Assembly: GCF_000359605.1 (NCBI RefSeq)
Contig: NZ_APML01000019.1
Span: forward strand, 1 to 64,000
DNA length: 64,000 bases
Origin: Gracilibacillus halophilus YIM-C55.5
Lineage (GTDB): Bacteria; Bacillota; Bacilli; Bacillales; Amphibacillaceae
Direction: 5' to 3'
The translations under genes were made by a program, and so were the position numbers. Shown piece after piece: positions 18,201-25,841 of this stretch. The notes beneath the pieces were generated by a model. It did not search any database. It saw nothing but the letters and a program-made list of their open reading frames with translations, and was not told where the DNA came from. Each line of letters opens with the position of its first letter. The stretch's first letter is position 1.

Positions 18201-18314
18201 TCCCGTTGGTCCAGTAATTAAAAAAATCGGTTCTTTCTCCAATTGATTAAAATCGATCACTTGTTTTTGTCGATAGGGTCCGAAAGCATGCATTTCTAAA
18301 CGTATCGCTCGCAT
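15213..18314 (-). CDS. sbcC: Exonuclease SbcCD subunit C
   Basis: The 1033-aa SMC-like ATPase partners SbcD in cutting hairpins and protein-blocked DNA ends. Walker A GPTGAGKT is near residue 36. Two long Gln/Glu/Lys-rich coiled coils (about 180-500 and 560-850) flank a zinc hook CPVCGSTHH near residue 520. The C-terminal half has the ABC signature LSGGEGFKAALSLALG and Walker B TLFIDEGFGTLD. The coiled coils are unusually glutamine-rich. The ATG lies one base after the sbcD stop, so the two are coupled. Confidence 0.97.
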   Translation of the reverse strand: MRAIRLEMHAFGPYRQKQVIDFNQLEKEPIFLITGPTGAGKTTIFDAICFSLYGRASGSERDQDSLRSHFATNDERTSVAFSFMLHQKVYQIKRWPKQLKPKVRGEGYTEEPASASLYQKDPDGTWKLVESKIKEVNEVIYDLIGLDYEQFRKMMMIPQGEFRKLISENSKEREEVLQKIFHTYFYRDLTEKMRQESKQLQEAMNEIQWKMKQETVSILNEEDEEGDSNLFQRVETNIETQKQAQKQQESELKQMKEQLEQLRKEFYEKQKINEWFQELEEKKLERKQLADKEKEINDKQTHIERAARAEQLEPLEQQFNQRKQEWSTQEEQVQTMQQQLEKQTNDFMTIERNYQREQEKEETREALKKTIHEQQSLAEKLTDYQSNTDQLKQLEETIKQLQSQEKTKTEQIQQLEQEKDNQYQKQQHIHEVTQRMQEYTHQLEYVKQKQSTCQELIEEAEQLKHFRQQYKQINNESQKLDQQLTYQKQRYEQLDKERKAHAAVMLAEELQSDAPCPVCGSTHHPEKANQTANVITDEMVENAYQEVLKQEEEKRKIDEQLIQVREKGEAKKEVVQRFEQTIIEELTYYQVDTWKDLSKQLSNRLSTLYDYQQKEQTNLQQLKKEVQQINDIQEQIDQLKQKKEETSERLETSKQSYQELHYKVTALEESLPDDFDSVAQFYQELEQKKQTYQQMLENWRNVQQQYEQEKLALTEQQTKLEQAQIFADTLKSTYQTEADKFYRAISEKGFTSTQDYQSAKLDKNERERLEKEIQYYQERKQIVTNRVNELKTALENKEKPDLYELETKIQEIADKQDERTKGLQTIKLKLQQLQETKEQLHQWSKEYQALEEKYYDVGELAQLARGDNAARLSLERFVLATFLDEILLQANLRFDEMTDHRYQLVRSDELAKRGAQSGLDLEVLDHFTGSKRSVKTLSGGEGFKAALSLALGMADIIQAHAGGVQLDTLFIDEGFGTLDEISLEQAIKCLKDLQQDHRLIGVISHVHQLKEEIKAKLVVETSNHGSTATFQFD

Positions 18315-18315
18315 A

Positions 18316-19470
18316 TTAGTGATTTCTCTCCTCTTTCATTAAAGATTGAATCCATTTGTATACATAACGCTCTCTTTCTTTTGGCATTTCTTCCCCTTTT
18401 ATTTCTTTGTAAAATGCCGCGAATAATTCTTCATGTGTCATCGTTTGTCTTTCTTTCATTTGCTGAATGTCCGTTAACGACTGTTGTGTAAAAAAGTTTT
18501 TTCGTTCCAAGCGTAAAATATTAGGAAACAACTCTCGCAGTCTTGATACAGGATCGTTAATTTGTCCATCGTCGAGCAATTGGATATGAAGATAATCTTC
18601 TGTCTTACGAATCACACGTTCCTCGATGAAATCATTAAAGTAACCTTCAACGATTCGCATATCGCGGCGAGGATGTAGTGGTATTTTCTCACATTCGACC
18701 TTTTGATGTTCATCGATTTCAAGCAGTGTTATACTTTTTTGATGATTGGCTTCTGAGAATGAATATTTAAGGATTGATCCAGAATATCGAAGGTGTGGTG
18801 AAGTAATTTTTTGCGCTTGATGCAGATGGCCTAAAGCCACATAATCAAATGAATCCAGCAATTCTGCCTCCACATAAGGTGTGCCACCAATCACCGTCAA
18901 TCTCTCCTCCGATTCAGTTTCTTCTCCTCCACGTAAAAACGTATGCCCAATGAAGATGTTGCGGTGATTTGTGTTCATGGTTGCCTCAATTTCTTGTACC
19001 ATTCTCTCCATGGCTTTATGATGTGTATCAATATGATCATCTTCGAAAAACGCGGCGACTTCTTCTGGTTCAGTATAAGGTACTGCATAAAAATCAATGG
19101 CCCCTGCTCCATCTTCTAATGTTATAGGAGTCAGTGCTTGACCTATTTCTGTATGAATATATAATTGTTGCCCGCGAAAAAGTGAAGCACCAAAACCGAG
19201 CCGATCGGCACTGTCATGATTTCCCGATATTGCCAGTACAGGGGTGTTTTGCTGCACACAAATCGCTGTAAGTGCATCATTTAACAGTTCGACCGCATCT
19301 TTTGGTGGAACGGAACGATCATACAAATCCCCCGCGATAATCACAACATCTGGTTGTTCTTTTTCAACGCATTGAATGATTTGATCGATCACATATTTTT
19401 GATCCTCTGTCATATGAATTCCATGTACAATTTTTCCTAAATGCCAATCGCCTGTATGTAATATCTTCAT
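18316..19470 (-). CDS. sbcD: Exonuclease SbcCD subunit D
   Basis: The 384-aa Mre11-type nuclease has the metallophosphoesterase motifs in order: TGDWHLGK (residues 6-13), AGDLYDR, SGNHDSADR, GHTFLRG and LGHLHQAQ. It forms the SbcCD complex that processes stalled forks and palindromes. The ATG at 19470 begins MKILHTGDWHLG as in homologues; upstream in-frame TTG and GTG codons lie inside the AAAGGA site. It is first in a two-gene operon with sbcC. Confidence 0.97.
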   Translation of the reverse strand: MKILHTGDWHLGKIVHGIHMTEDQKYVIDQIIQCVEKEQPDVVIIAGDLYDRSVPPKDAVELLNDALTAICVQQNTPVLAISGNHDSADRLGFGASLFRGQQLYIHTEIGQALTPITLEDGAGAIDFYAVPYTEPEEVAAFFEDDHIDTHHKAMERMVQEIEATMNTNHRNIFIGHTFLRGGEETESEERLTVIGGTPYVEAELLDSFDYVALGHLHQAQKITSPHLRYSGSILKYSFSEANHQKSITLLEIDEHQKVECEKIPLHPRRDMRIVEGYFNDFIEERVIRKTEDYLHIQLLDDGQINDPVSRLRELFPNILRLERKNFFTQQSLTDIQQMKERQTMTHEELFAAFYKEIKGEEMPKERERYVYKWIQSLMKEERNH

Positions 19471-19582
19471 GGGTTTCACCAATCCTTTCCCCTAATGTAT
19501 TATCTATTATAATCGAACATACAATCGTTGTCTATTGTATAAGAACATATGTTTGTGTTAAAGTAATGAAGAGGTGATGCAA

Positions 19583-19918
19583 ATGATTTATGATCGTGGC
19601 GCGATCAAATGGACGTCTTTAATGTTACCAGAACACGCGGAAAAGCTAGAGAGAATGGTTGAAGAGGATCAAAAGCAAAAGAGACCGATTTTAGACCCAG
19701 ACTACTTAACAGAATTGAATGAACGTTTGCATGATGCTGTGAACGAACAATCCCACGTGGAAATCAAATTATATAAAAATGGCTATTTTCACACAATGAT
19801 GGGACGCATCCAATCACTTGACCTCCACCGTCAGGCCATCTACTTTAACAATAACGGATCGGGTGAATCTGTGTGGTTACCGGTTGGAAATATTGTTGAC
19901 ATCCAAACGATGAATTAA
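19583..19918 (+). CDS. YolD-like family protein
   Basis: The 111-aa protein begins MIYDRGAIKWTSLMLPEH, the conserved RG.IKW..lmLPEH start of YolD-like proteins. A central Glu/Lys helix is followed by a beta-rich C-terminal half with IYFNNNGSGESVWLPVGNIVDIQ. YolD proteins often lie beside Y-family polymerase genes (YqjW/UvrX) and have an OB/AbrB-like predicted fold. No polymerase gene is present here; sbcCD is divergent next door. The ATG at 19583 is 6 bp after GAGGTG. Confidence 0.85.
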   Translation: MIYDRGAIKWTSLMLPEHAEKLERMVEEDQKQKRPILDPDYLTELNERLHDAVNEQSHVEIKLYKNGYFHTMMGRIQSLDLHRQAIYFNNNGSGESVWLPVGNIVDIQTMN

Positions 19919-19956
19919 GAAAACCATGAGCTCACTCTTTTACTCATGGTTTTCTT
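19919..19956. terminator. Bidirectional terminator between yolD-like gene and yozE
   Basis: GAAAACCATGAG pairs with CTCATGGTTTTC, followed by TTCTTCTT. It overlaps the 3' end of yozE on the other strand. Confidence 0.8.
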
Positions 19957-20161
19957 CTTCTTGGTATTCGTCCCAAAGCCTGTCAAAAGTAGCGATCGCT
20001 TTTGTGAAAGGACTGTGCCATTCTAAATATTGACTAATTGTATGATAATCAGTTGCTTGTTTTGGAAAATCGTGTTCATGAAACATCCAATTTGCTAATT
20101 GATTCGTATGATTCGTCCCGCTTCCTCGATAACGCATCATAAAATGGTAAAAAGATTTCAT
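19940..20161 (-). CDS. yozE: YozE family protein (UPF0346)
   Basis: The 73-aa protein starts MKSFYHFMMRYRG. It contains ANWMFHEHDFPKQATDYHTISQYLE, the SAM-like helical fold of the YozE family, followed by an acidic end. Function is unknown. The ATG at 20161 is preceded by AAAGGGTGAT; earlier in-frame codons overlap that site. The gene starts 12 bp after the tatC stop, so it is probably read from the tat transcript. Confidence 0.87.
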   Translation of the reverse strand: MKSFYHFMMRYRGSGTNHTNQLANWMFHEHDFPKQATDYHTISQYLEWHSPFTKAIATFDRLWDEYQEEENHE

Positions 20162-20173
20162 ACACATCACCCT

Positions 20174-20926
20174 TTACTCTTCTAATGTTGCTTGTTGTTT
20201 CGCTTGCTTCTTGCGATATACAATCCGTGATAAGATGATACTAATTTCATATAAAACAATTAAAGGAATCGCAACAACAATTTGTAATATAAAATCTGGT
20301 GGTGAAATCATGGTTCCAATTATAATCAAAATAAAATAAGCGTATTTACGCATTTTGTGTAAAAAGAACGGCGTTACGACTCCTAAACTGGTTAAGAACA
20401 TCGATATGATTGGCACTTCAAAAAATACAGCAAACGGCAATGTCACTCGGAACATAAAACGAAAATAATTTTGTACGGTAATCATCGTTTCAAACATACC
20501 ATCATTTAATGATAAAACGAACGGTAGAATTAATTGAATAAAAATAAAATATCCAAATATTAAGCCACCAAGAAATAATAAAAATACAGCAGGAATATAT
20601 GCTAATGATACTCGTTTTTCATGTGCTGTTAAACCAGGTCGAACGAATAACCAAATTTGCAAACATAGAAACGGTAATGTTCCTGCAAGCGCAACAATAA
20701 ACGCAATCATAATAATGATCCAAATAATTTCTTCTGGTGCAATCAGATGAAGTGTTAGATCTGTATCACGTAAGAAGAAATCTCGAATATCCTCAACAAA
20801 ATAAATACCTAGACCAAAGAAACCGACAAAAATAAGCGCCGTCCAAACCAGACGTTTGCGCAACTCAGAAAAATGGTCCAAGTATCCCATTTCTTTTTGA
20901 TCTTGTAATTGTTTGTCTTCCGTCAT
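20174..20926 (-). CDS. tatC: Twin-arginine translocase subunit TatC
   Basis: The 250-aa membrane protein is the Tat signal-peptide receptor. It starts with an acidic/Gln-rich head and the conserved LDHFSELRKRLVWTAL. Six hydrophobic segments follow (about 27-46, 68-98, 108-138, 152-178, 190-206, 208-228). It exports folded RR-signal proteins with TatA; QcrA encoded at 52.9 kb has a twin-arginine motif and is a likely client. A terminator hairpin separates it from the two tatA genes. Confidence 0.96.
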   Translation of the reverse strand: MTEDKQLQDQKEMGYLDHFSELRKRLVWTALIFVGFFGLGIYFVEDIRDFFLRDTDLTLHLIAPEEIIWIIIMIAFIVALAGTLPFLCLQIWLFVRPGLTAHEKRVSLAYIPAVFLLFLGGLIFGYFIFIQLILPFVLSLNDGMFETMITVQNYFRFMFRVTLPFAVFFEVPIISMFLTSLGVVTPFFLHKMRKYAYFILIIIGTMISPPDFILQIVVAIPLIVLYEISIILSRIVYRKKQAKQQATLEE

Positions 20927-20964
20927 ATATGTTCCTTCCCTTCACCATGTCACTGCCAATACGT

Positions 20965-20999
20965 GAAAAAAGATGTAAAAGTTAGACCTTTTACATCTT
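20965..20999 (-). terminator. Terminator between tatA and tatC
   Basis: On the minus strand AAGATGTAAAA pairs with TTTTACATCTT around a short loop and runs into TTTTTT. It starts within the tatA stop codon. Partial read-through here would yield more TatA than TatC. Confidence 0.8.
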
Positions 21000-21183
21000 A
21001 TTGTTTCTTCTGATCTGAACGATTCGATTCATCGTCATCCATTATATCTTTGGTTGCTTTTTTAAACTCTTTTAACGAACTTCCGACAGCTTTACCGATT
21101 TCAGGCAATTTTGATGGACCAAAGATCACAAGTGCAATAATTAAAATAAGAATCAAACCGGGGAAACCAATATTTGATAACAT
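20998..21183 (-). CDS. tatA: Twin-arginine translocase subunit TatA (second copy)
   Basis: The 61-aa protein has one N-terminal membrane helix (residues 3-19), the hinge [10 protein letters not shown], an amphipathic helix ([16 protein letters not shown]) and an acidic/basic tail. It forms the Tat pore. About three quarters of the first 40 residues match the TatA encoded immediately upstream at 21218-21382, so this is a tandem duplicate. The pair precedes tatC on the same strand. The start ATG has GAGGTG upstream. Confidence 0.95.
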   Translation of the reverse strand: MLSNIGFPGLILILIIALVIFGPSKLPEIGKAVGSSLKEFKKATKDIMDDDESNRSDQKKQ

Positions 21184-21217
21184 TTTCTCACCTCTTTAGC
21201 AGACCTAATCTGTATCG

Positions 21218-21382
21218 TTACTTTTGTTCCTCATTTTCATTCGATTCACGCGTTGATTGCTTGAATTCTTTTAATGTATCTCCTGTTGCTCGTCCAATTT
21301 CAGGTAACTTAGACGGACCAAAAATCAGTAGTGCGATAATTAAGATTAGAATTAATCCAGGAAATCCGATTGTACTAAACAT
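21218..21382 (-). CDS. tatA: Twin-arginine translocase subunit TatA (first copy, 54 aa)
   Basis: This short gene encodes [14 protein letters not shown]..., with the same membrane helix, [10 protein letters not shown] hinge and amphipathic helix ([16 protein letters not shown]) as its downstream neighbour, then a short Glu-rich tail. The ATG at 21380-21382 has GGGGTGG upstream. It ends 34 bp before the second tatA. Two tatA genes with a single tatC in one locus suggest either dosage or two TatA forms sharing one TatC. Confidence 0.93.
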   Translation of the reverse strand: MFSTIGFPGLILILIIALLIFGPSKLPEIGRATGDTLKEFKQSTRESNENEEQK

Positions 21383-21450
21383 ATGTATCCACCCCGTTCC
21401 TACCTATTTTCATCATATCATGTTTTGCAACACTTGTCTTTTGTATCATA

Positions 21451-21942
21451 CTATTTTTTTCGATCGTATGTAATAAAATAGTGGTCGTATTTGTTTTTTT
21501 CATCTGTAACGCCCATTTGTTTATCTGTCATTTCCCAATTGGAGCCATCAAATGTTGGGAAAAAAGTATCCCCTTCAAAGCTAGCGTCAATATAGGTCAT
21601 ATAAATCCGATCAGCAAAATCAAGGACTTGACGAAAAATTTCCTCGCCACCAATGACAAACCATTCTTGATTCGGTTGCTCTTGGTTTAATTTCTGAATA
21701 TCTTCGATGTTGTGTATCACCTTACAATCCGGATGTGTGAAACTTTGATCATGAGTGATGACAATGTTGTTTCGATTCGGCAATGGACCGTTCATCGAAT
21801 CAAACGTTTTCCGTCCCATTATAATGGTCTGTGACGTGGTGAGTCGTTTAAAAAATTTTAAATCATTCGGTAAATACCAAGGTAAAGTATGATCTTTTCC
21901 AATGACTCGATTTTTATCCATTGCAAAAAGTAATGAGATCAA
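21451..21942 (-). CDS. dfrA: Dihydrofolate reductase
   Basis: DfrA reduces dihydrofolate to tetrahydrofolate, regenerating the cofactor oxidised by ThyA. The 163-aa protein starts MISLLFAMDKNRVIGKDHTLPWYLPNDL; the active-site acidic residue lies in LPNDLKFFK, and GRKTFDSM and the FVIGGEEIFRQ NADPH motif are present. The TTG at 21942 is 8 bp after GAAAGGAG and gives the family N-terminus; upstream GTG/TTG codons are too close to the site. It begins 15 bp after the thyA stop, so the two form an operon. Confidence 0.96.
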   Translation of the reverse strand: MISLLFAMDKNRVIGKDHTLPWYLPNDLKFFKRLTTSQTIIMGRKTFDSMNGPLPNRNNIVITHDQSFTHPDCKVIHNIEDIQKLNQEQPNQEWFVIGGEEIFRQVLDFADRIYMTYIDASFEGDTFFPTFDGSNWEMTDKQMGVTDEKNKYDHYFITYDRKK

Positions 21943-21957
21943 CAAAAACACTCCTTT

Positions 21958-22914
21958 CTAAACCGCAATGGGTGCTTTAATCGCAGGATGTGGTTCATAA
22001 TCTTCAATCATAATATCTTCAACCTGTAAATCAAATATCGATTGCTTGGCTGAATTAATTGATAAAGTCGGCAACTGACGCGGTGATCGGTTTAATTGAG
22101 TTTGGACTTGTTGCAAATGATTGGTATAAATATGGGCATCGCCAATTGTATGGATGAATTCACCTACTTCAAGCTGACATTCATGAGCGACCAAATGTGT
22201 TAAGAGCGCATAGCTAGCAATATTAAACGGAATGCCAATAAAAATATCACCACTTCTTTGGTATAATTGACAACTTAACTTCCCGTCAGCTACATAAAAT
22301 TGAAACAATGTATGACAAGGGGGAAGCGCCATGTGTGGTACGTCTTCTGGATTCCATGCCGTTACGATATGACGACGAGAATCAGGCTTTTCTTTAATCG
22401 ATTGAATCACTTGTTTGAATTGATCGATCGTTTCACCTTGTGATGTTTTCCAGTCTCGCCATTGTGCACCATATACATTGCCTAAGTCGCCAAAACGCTG
22501 CGCAAATTTATCATCTGATAAGATCATTTCTTTAAAATGTTCCATTTGTTGATGATACCTATCACGAAAATGTGGATCATTTTGTGAGCGATGACCGAAA
22601 TCTGTCATATCTGGTCCATCGTATTCTTCACTTTCAATCCATTGTTTAAATGCCCATTCATTCCAAATATTATTATTGTGCTCTAATAAATAACGAATAT
22701 TGGTGTCACCTTTCATAAACCATAATAATTCACTGACAATCAATCGAAATGGTATGTATTTCGTAGTTAACAATGGAAATCCGTCACGTAAAGAAAATCG
22801 CATTTGATGACCAAACACCGATAATGTACCAGTGTTCGTACGGTCTGATTTTTTATTTCCTTCATTGAGTACTTTGTTACAAAGATCCAAGTAGGCCTGT
22901 TCACTTGTTTGCAT
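21958..22914 (-). CDS. thyA: Thymidylate synthase
   Basis: ThyA converts dUMP to dTMP using methylene-tetrahydrofolate. The 318-aa protein has the active-site Cys200 in [13 protein letters not shown], the [10 protein letters not shown] phosphate-binding segment and the GDAHIYTNH end motif. It is the longer form with an insert near residues 85-135 that is absent from the 264-aa E. coli/ThyB type but common in Lactobacillales and some Bacillaceae. It is co-transcribed with dfrA directly downstream. Confidence 0.97.
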   Translation of the reverse strand: MQTSEQAYLDLCNKVLNEGNKKSDRTNTGTLSVFGHQMRFSLRDGFPLLTTKYIPFRLIVSELLWFMKGDTNIRYLLEHNNNIWNEWAFKQWIESEEYDGPDMTDFGHRSQNDPHFRDRYHQQMEHFKEMILSDDKFAQRFGDLGNVYGAQWRDWKTSQGETIDQFKQVIQSIKEKPDSRRHIVTAWNPEDVPHMALPPCHTLFQFYVADGKLSCQLYQRSGDIFIGIPFNIASYALLTHLVAHECQLEVGEFIHTIGDAHIYTNHLQQVQTQLNRSPRQLPTLSINSAKQSIFDLQVEDIMIEDYEPHPAIKAPIAV

Positions 22915-23046
22915 CTATATCTTCTCCTTGTTCACAAATCTATAACATTTTATTACAAACACGTAACAAAAGTGAGATTTTATCATAGTCTGATTTATTT
23001 TAACATAAATTTTCTTGAAAAGTAATTACGACAAAGGGGTGGTTTT

Positions 23047-24033
23047 ATGTTTTTGCAAAATCAATTGTCACAAGTAGTAAAACACTCCGTTGCGTATGGT
23101 TTTGCCTTTAGTCAGCCGTTCGCATTATATGTAGATGCTTATCCAATGATGCAAAATCAAATATTAGAACAATCCGATATGTTGAAATATGGGCAGCAAC
23201 ATGATTCTGTCCGTATGTTACAATTTAAGCTACAAAAGCTTTCTTATTATGATTCTTCGTTGGATGGTGAGTTCGGTATTTTAACAGAATATGCGTTAAA
23301 AAAATTCCAACGAGATCATCAACTTGAAGCAAACGGTGAGGCCGATTCAAATACAGTTACGAAAATCATTGATGAAGAAGAGGAAACTTATCAAGACATA
23401 TTAACACAAGAAGATGATTTGACACTAGGGGCAACTGGTGATCGAGTCCGATCGATCCAAGAAGCACTTTACTACTTTGGCTATTATAAGGGATCTATTG
23501 ATGGCATTTATGGTAAAAAAACAGATCACGCTTTACAAATGTACCGTGAGGACCGGGGATTAGAAGCGGTTCATATTGAAGCAGAGCCAAAGGCTGATAC
23601 ATCGCAAACTTCAACAACCTTTGATACGAAACGTTCGGAACAATCATCATCAAAACTAATAATGGCCTCAGGTGATGCTTCAGCTATCGTGCGTATCGCC
23701 AAGGATTATATTGGAACCCCATATATATGGGGAGGAACAACCGCCAATGGCTTTGATTGCAGTGGATATCTGCAATACGTATATAATAAAGCAGGCAAGT
23801 CGCTCCCCAGAACTGTGAATCAAATTTACAATAGTGGCCAATCGATTGAAAAACCATCTGTCGGTGATATCGTTTTTTTCGAAACCTATAAGCCAGGTCC
23901 TTCACACGCAGGGATTTATCTAGGAAACAATCAATTTATTCATGCAGGTGAATCAAACGGTGTGGCCATTAGTAACTTAGAAGAGTCTTACTGGAATCAA
24001 CGTTACTTGGGTGCCAAACGGGTATTACAGTAA
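23047..24033 (+). CDS. C40 peptidase with two peptidoglycan-binding domains (NlpC/P60 endopeptidase)
   Basis: The 328-aa protein has two PG_binding_1 repeats (about 46-108 and 126-172; 'G..DSVR.LQ..L..L.YY...LDGEFG..T..AL..FQ'). A Ser/Thr linker (180-205) and a C-terminal NlpC/P60 domain follow, with catalytic Cys238 in GFDCSGY and His residues in PSHAGIYLG and FIHAGES. It should cleave D-glutamyl-diaminopimelate bonds in wall peptides, as LytE/CwlS-type enzymes do. The N-terminus lacks a standard signal peptide (only a weakly hydrophobic stretch at 14-32), so the export route is unclear. Its 3' end overlaps the convergent gene by 9 bp. Confidence 0.88.
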   Translation: MFLQNQLSQVVKHSVAYGFAFSQPFALYVDAYPMMQNQILEQSDMLKYGQQHDSVRMLQFKLQKLSYYDSSLDGEFGILTEYALKKFQRDHQLEANGEADSNTVTKIIDEEEETYQDILTQEDDLTLGATGDRVRSIQEALYYFGYYKGSIDGIYGKKTDHALQMYREDRGLEAVHIEAEPKADTSQTSTTFDTKRSEQSSSKLIMASGDASAIVRIAKDYIGTPYIWGGTTANGFDCSGYLQYVYNKAGKSLPRTVNQIYNSGQSIEKPSVGDIVFFETYKPGPSHAGIYLGNNQFIHAGESNGVAISNLEESYWNQRYLGAKRVLQ

Positions 24034-24879
24034 GTCCTCAAATAAGTTCATTTGTTTCGGATGCAACCCATCATATGAAATATCAAGTATATCCATAAAT
24101 TGTTTGGCATTGTCATAAGCATCTCCACCTGAATTATTATTAAACAAAATCGTTATATCGTTTGTCTTCTGTTTGAGATGTTGTATTCTTTCTGCCCATT
24201 CTTCTAATTCGGTTTGGCGATAACGATATAAAAAACGTACTTCTCGCCAATTTTCTTGGCCGTGGTTGTTCCATCCATGAACATTTCTTCCGTGAAATCG
24301 AATTAAAACTTTTGATTGATTCGATTCGGGAAAAACAATCGGAATCGAACTTTCACCTGCTTGAGGCTCATCACATATTGTATGGATCCAGTTTTCTTCC
24401 TGTAAAAACATCATCGTATCTCTCGTATATTTACCGAACCACGTACGATTTCGAAATTCAATGGAAGCGGGAATATCACCAATCCAATCTTTAAGCTTGA
24501 TTAACTTCTGAATATTTGATTTGTTTAAACGGAACCAAGGCGGAAACTGGAATAATACAGAGTGTAACTTATTGGATTCAATAACAGGTTGAATGGATTC
24601 GATAAAGGACTGAACCATTTCTTTTACTTCAAAATTGCTACGTTCTTTTCGGTCATGCCCTGTTAAGGCTTGAAATGCCTTGATAACAAATTGAAACCGG
24701 TTAGGGGTTTGCGCTATCCATTGGTGATAATTTTTTGCGGGTTGAATGGCATAAAATGAACTATCAACCTCCACAACAGGAAAATGCGAACTGTATCGAT
24801 ATAATTTATGTTCATTCGCTTGTCGCTCCGCTGTAATTGCTGGGTGATCACCCCAACCCGTTAGACCAATCAATATCAT
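24025..24879 (-). CDS. yunF: DUF72 family protein (YunF-like)
   Basis: The 284-aa protein begins MILIGLTGWGDHPAIT, the N-terminal beta strand of the TIM-barrel DUF72 family. It retains the conserved VEVDSSFYAIQP, FQFPPWFRL, SIEFRNRTWF, IRFHGRN and FNNNSGGDAYDNAKQF segments. Function is unknown; fold and conserved acidic residues suggest a nuclease- or isomerase-like barrel. The ATG at 24879 is 8 bp after GGGAAGG; a much longer open frame upstream has no site and no family homology visible. Confidence 0.87.
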   Translation of the reverse strand: MILIGLTGWGDHPAITAERQANEHKLYRYSSHFPVVEVDSSFYAIQPAKNYHQWIAQTPNRFQFVIKAFQALTGHDRKERSNFEVKEMVQSFIESIQPVIESNKLHSVLFQFPPWFRLNKSNIQKLIKLKDWIGDIPASIEFRNRTWFGKYTRDTMMFLQEENWIHTICDEPQAGESSIPIVFPESNQSKVLIRFHGRNVHGWNNHGQENWREVRFLYRYRQTELEEWAERIQHLKQKTNDITILFNNNSGGDAYDNAKQFMDILDISYDGLHPKQMNLFEDLL

Positions 24880-24975
24880 TATGCTTACCTTCCCTATCTC
24901 GTATGTTTGTTTTGAATAAGATATCATATAAGTCGGTGAATAGTGAATCGAGAAATGGATTTTTCTTATGATTTC

Positions 24976-25004
24976 TTGACGTTTTTGTGAATTTACGCTA
25001 TAGT
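24976..25004 (+). promoter_or_regulatory. Strong sigma-A promoter of the cold-shock gene leader
   Basis: TTGACG (24976-24981), 17-bp spacer, TATAGT (24999-25004). The transcript would have a 5' leader of about 160 nt before the cold-shock start codon. Confidence 0.75.
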
Positions 25005-25043
25005 AGGAATAAGCAAAGAAGAGGTTTGGGTTCATTATTATCA

Positions 25044-25103
25044 AGTAGCTTCCATAGAAGTCAAAGGAATGGTGATCCTATACTTCTGTAGAAGCTATTT
25101 TTT
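25044..25103 (+). terminator. Terminator-like hairpin in the cold-shock gene leader
   Basis: AGTAGCTTCCATAGAAGT pairs (two mismatches) with ACTTCTGTAGAAGCTAT around a 19-base loop, followed by TTTTTTG. It stands between the promoter at 24976 and the cold-shock gene at 25171, so it would stop or attenuate transcription into the gene. Confidence 0.7.
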
Positions 25104-25170
25104 GTATCCAGCACCATCTTGTTTGTATTAACACGTGCTTTACGTGAAAGGTTTTAGGAGGAAAAGAAAC

Positions 25171-25371
25171 ATGGAAAACGGTACAGTAAAATGGTTTAAC
25201 GCGGAAAAAGGTTATGGTTTTATCCAACTTGAAGAAGGAAATGACGTATTTGTACACTATTCCGCTATTCAAGAAGAAGGTTTCAAAACGTTAGAAGAAG
25301 GTCAAAACGTTACTTTCGATATTGTTGAAGGTGAAAGAGGCCCACAAGCAGCTAATGTAGTAAAACAATAA
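25171..25371 (+). CDS. cspD: Cold-shock protein
   Basis: The 66-aa single cold-shock domain has RNP1 KGYGFIQ and RNP2 VFVHYSAI. It binds single-stranded RNA and DNA as an RNA chaperone. The ATG at 25171 has TAGGAGGA upstream; an in-frame GTG 12 codons earlier is not needed. It has a long structured leader and its own terminator. The cspD name follows the B. subtilis neighbourhood (cspD near ypdQ); sequence alone cannot separate it from cspB/cspC. Confidence 0.93.
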   Translation: MENGTVKWFNAEKGYGFIQLEEGNDVFVHYSAIQEEGFKTLEEGQNVTFDIVEGERGPQAANVVKQ

Positions 25372-25384
25372 ATTGTAAATGACA

Positions 25385-25411
25385 GGCGGTGGTTTTTACC
25401 ATCGCCTTTTG
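25385..25411 (+). terminator. Terminator of the cold-shock gene
   Basis: GGCGGTGGT pairs with ACCATCGCC around TTTT, followed by TTTTGT. Confidence 0.8.
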
Positions 25412-25451
25412 TAATAGAACAGAATTCATACGGTTAGGAGGAAATGACGTT

Positions 25452-25841
25452 TTGTTAGAAGTTTATACTGACGCTGCAACCAAAGGGAATCCTGGTCCAA
25501 GTGCTATTGCGATTGTATGGAAAAAAGACAAACAACAGGAAGTCATGACCGAAGCAATTGGTACCTATTCCAATCATGAAGCTGAGTTTTACGCTGTCGA
25601 ACGAGCATTACAGTTATCGATTGAGTATTACCCTCATGAAATTCTCTCTTTTAGGTCCGATTCTAAAGTCGTTGTTGATACCATCGAAAAAAATTATACG
25701 GGCAATGCGCAATTTCAGCCGTACTTAGCACGTATTACACAGCTGGCCGATGCTGTTCCGTATTTTTTTATCAAGTGGATCCCAGAAAAACAAAACGGCC
25801 AAGCGGATAAACTTGCGCGCCAAACGCTAAAGGATATGTAA
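25452..25841 (+). CDS. RNase HI-like protein (YpdQ/YpeP-type)
   Basis: The 129-aa reverse-transcriptase-like RNase H fold protein has a full DEDD set: Asp7 (YTDAA), Glu45 (HEAEFYAV), Asp70 (RSDSK) and Asp119 (GQADKLAR). It may cut RNA in RNA-DNA hybrids, though B. subtilis relatives of this short type have been reported with little or no activity. The start is TTG at 25452, 10 bp after AGGAGG, which gives the family N-terminus LLEVYTDAA. It directly follows the cold-shock gene terminator. Confidence 0.85.
   Translation: MLEVYTDAATKGNPGPSAIAIVWKKDKQQEVMTEAIGTYSNHEAEFYAVERALQLSIEYYPHEILSFRSDSKVVVDTIEKNYTGNAQFQPYLARITQLADAVPYFFIKWIPEKQNGQADKLARQTLKDM

Noticed and set aside
15213-18314. Repetitive Gln-rich sequence as possible DNA repeat or low-complexity insertion
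   Set aside because: It is explained by the long coiled coils of SbcC on the coding strand; the frame is intact with all motifs.
24880-25044. A 55-residue N-terminal extension of the YunF-like protein
   Set aside because: It overlaps the cold-shock promoter on the other strand and has no ribosome site, whereas the ATG at 24879 gives the family N-terminus.
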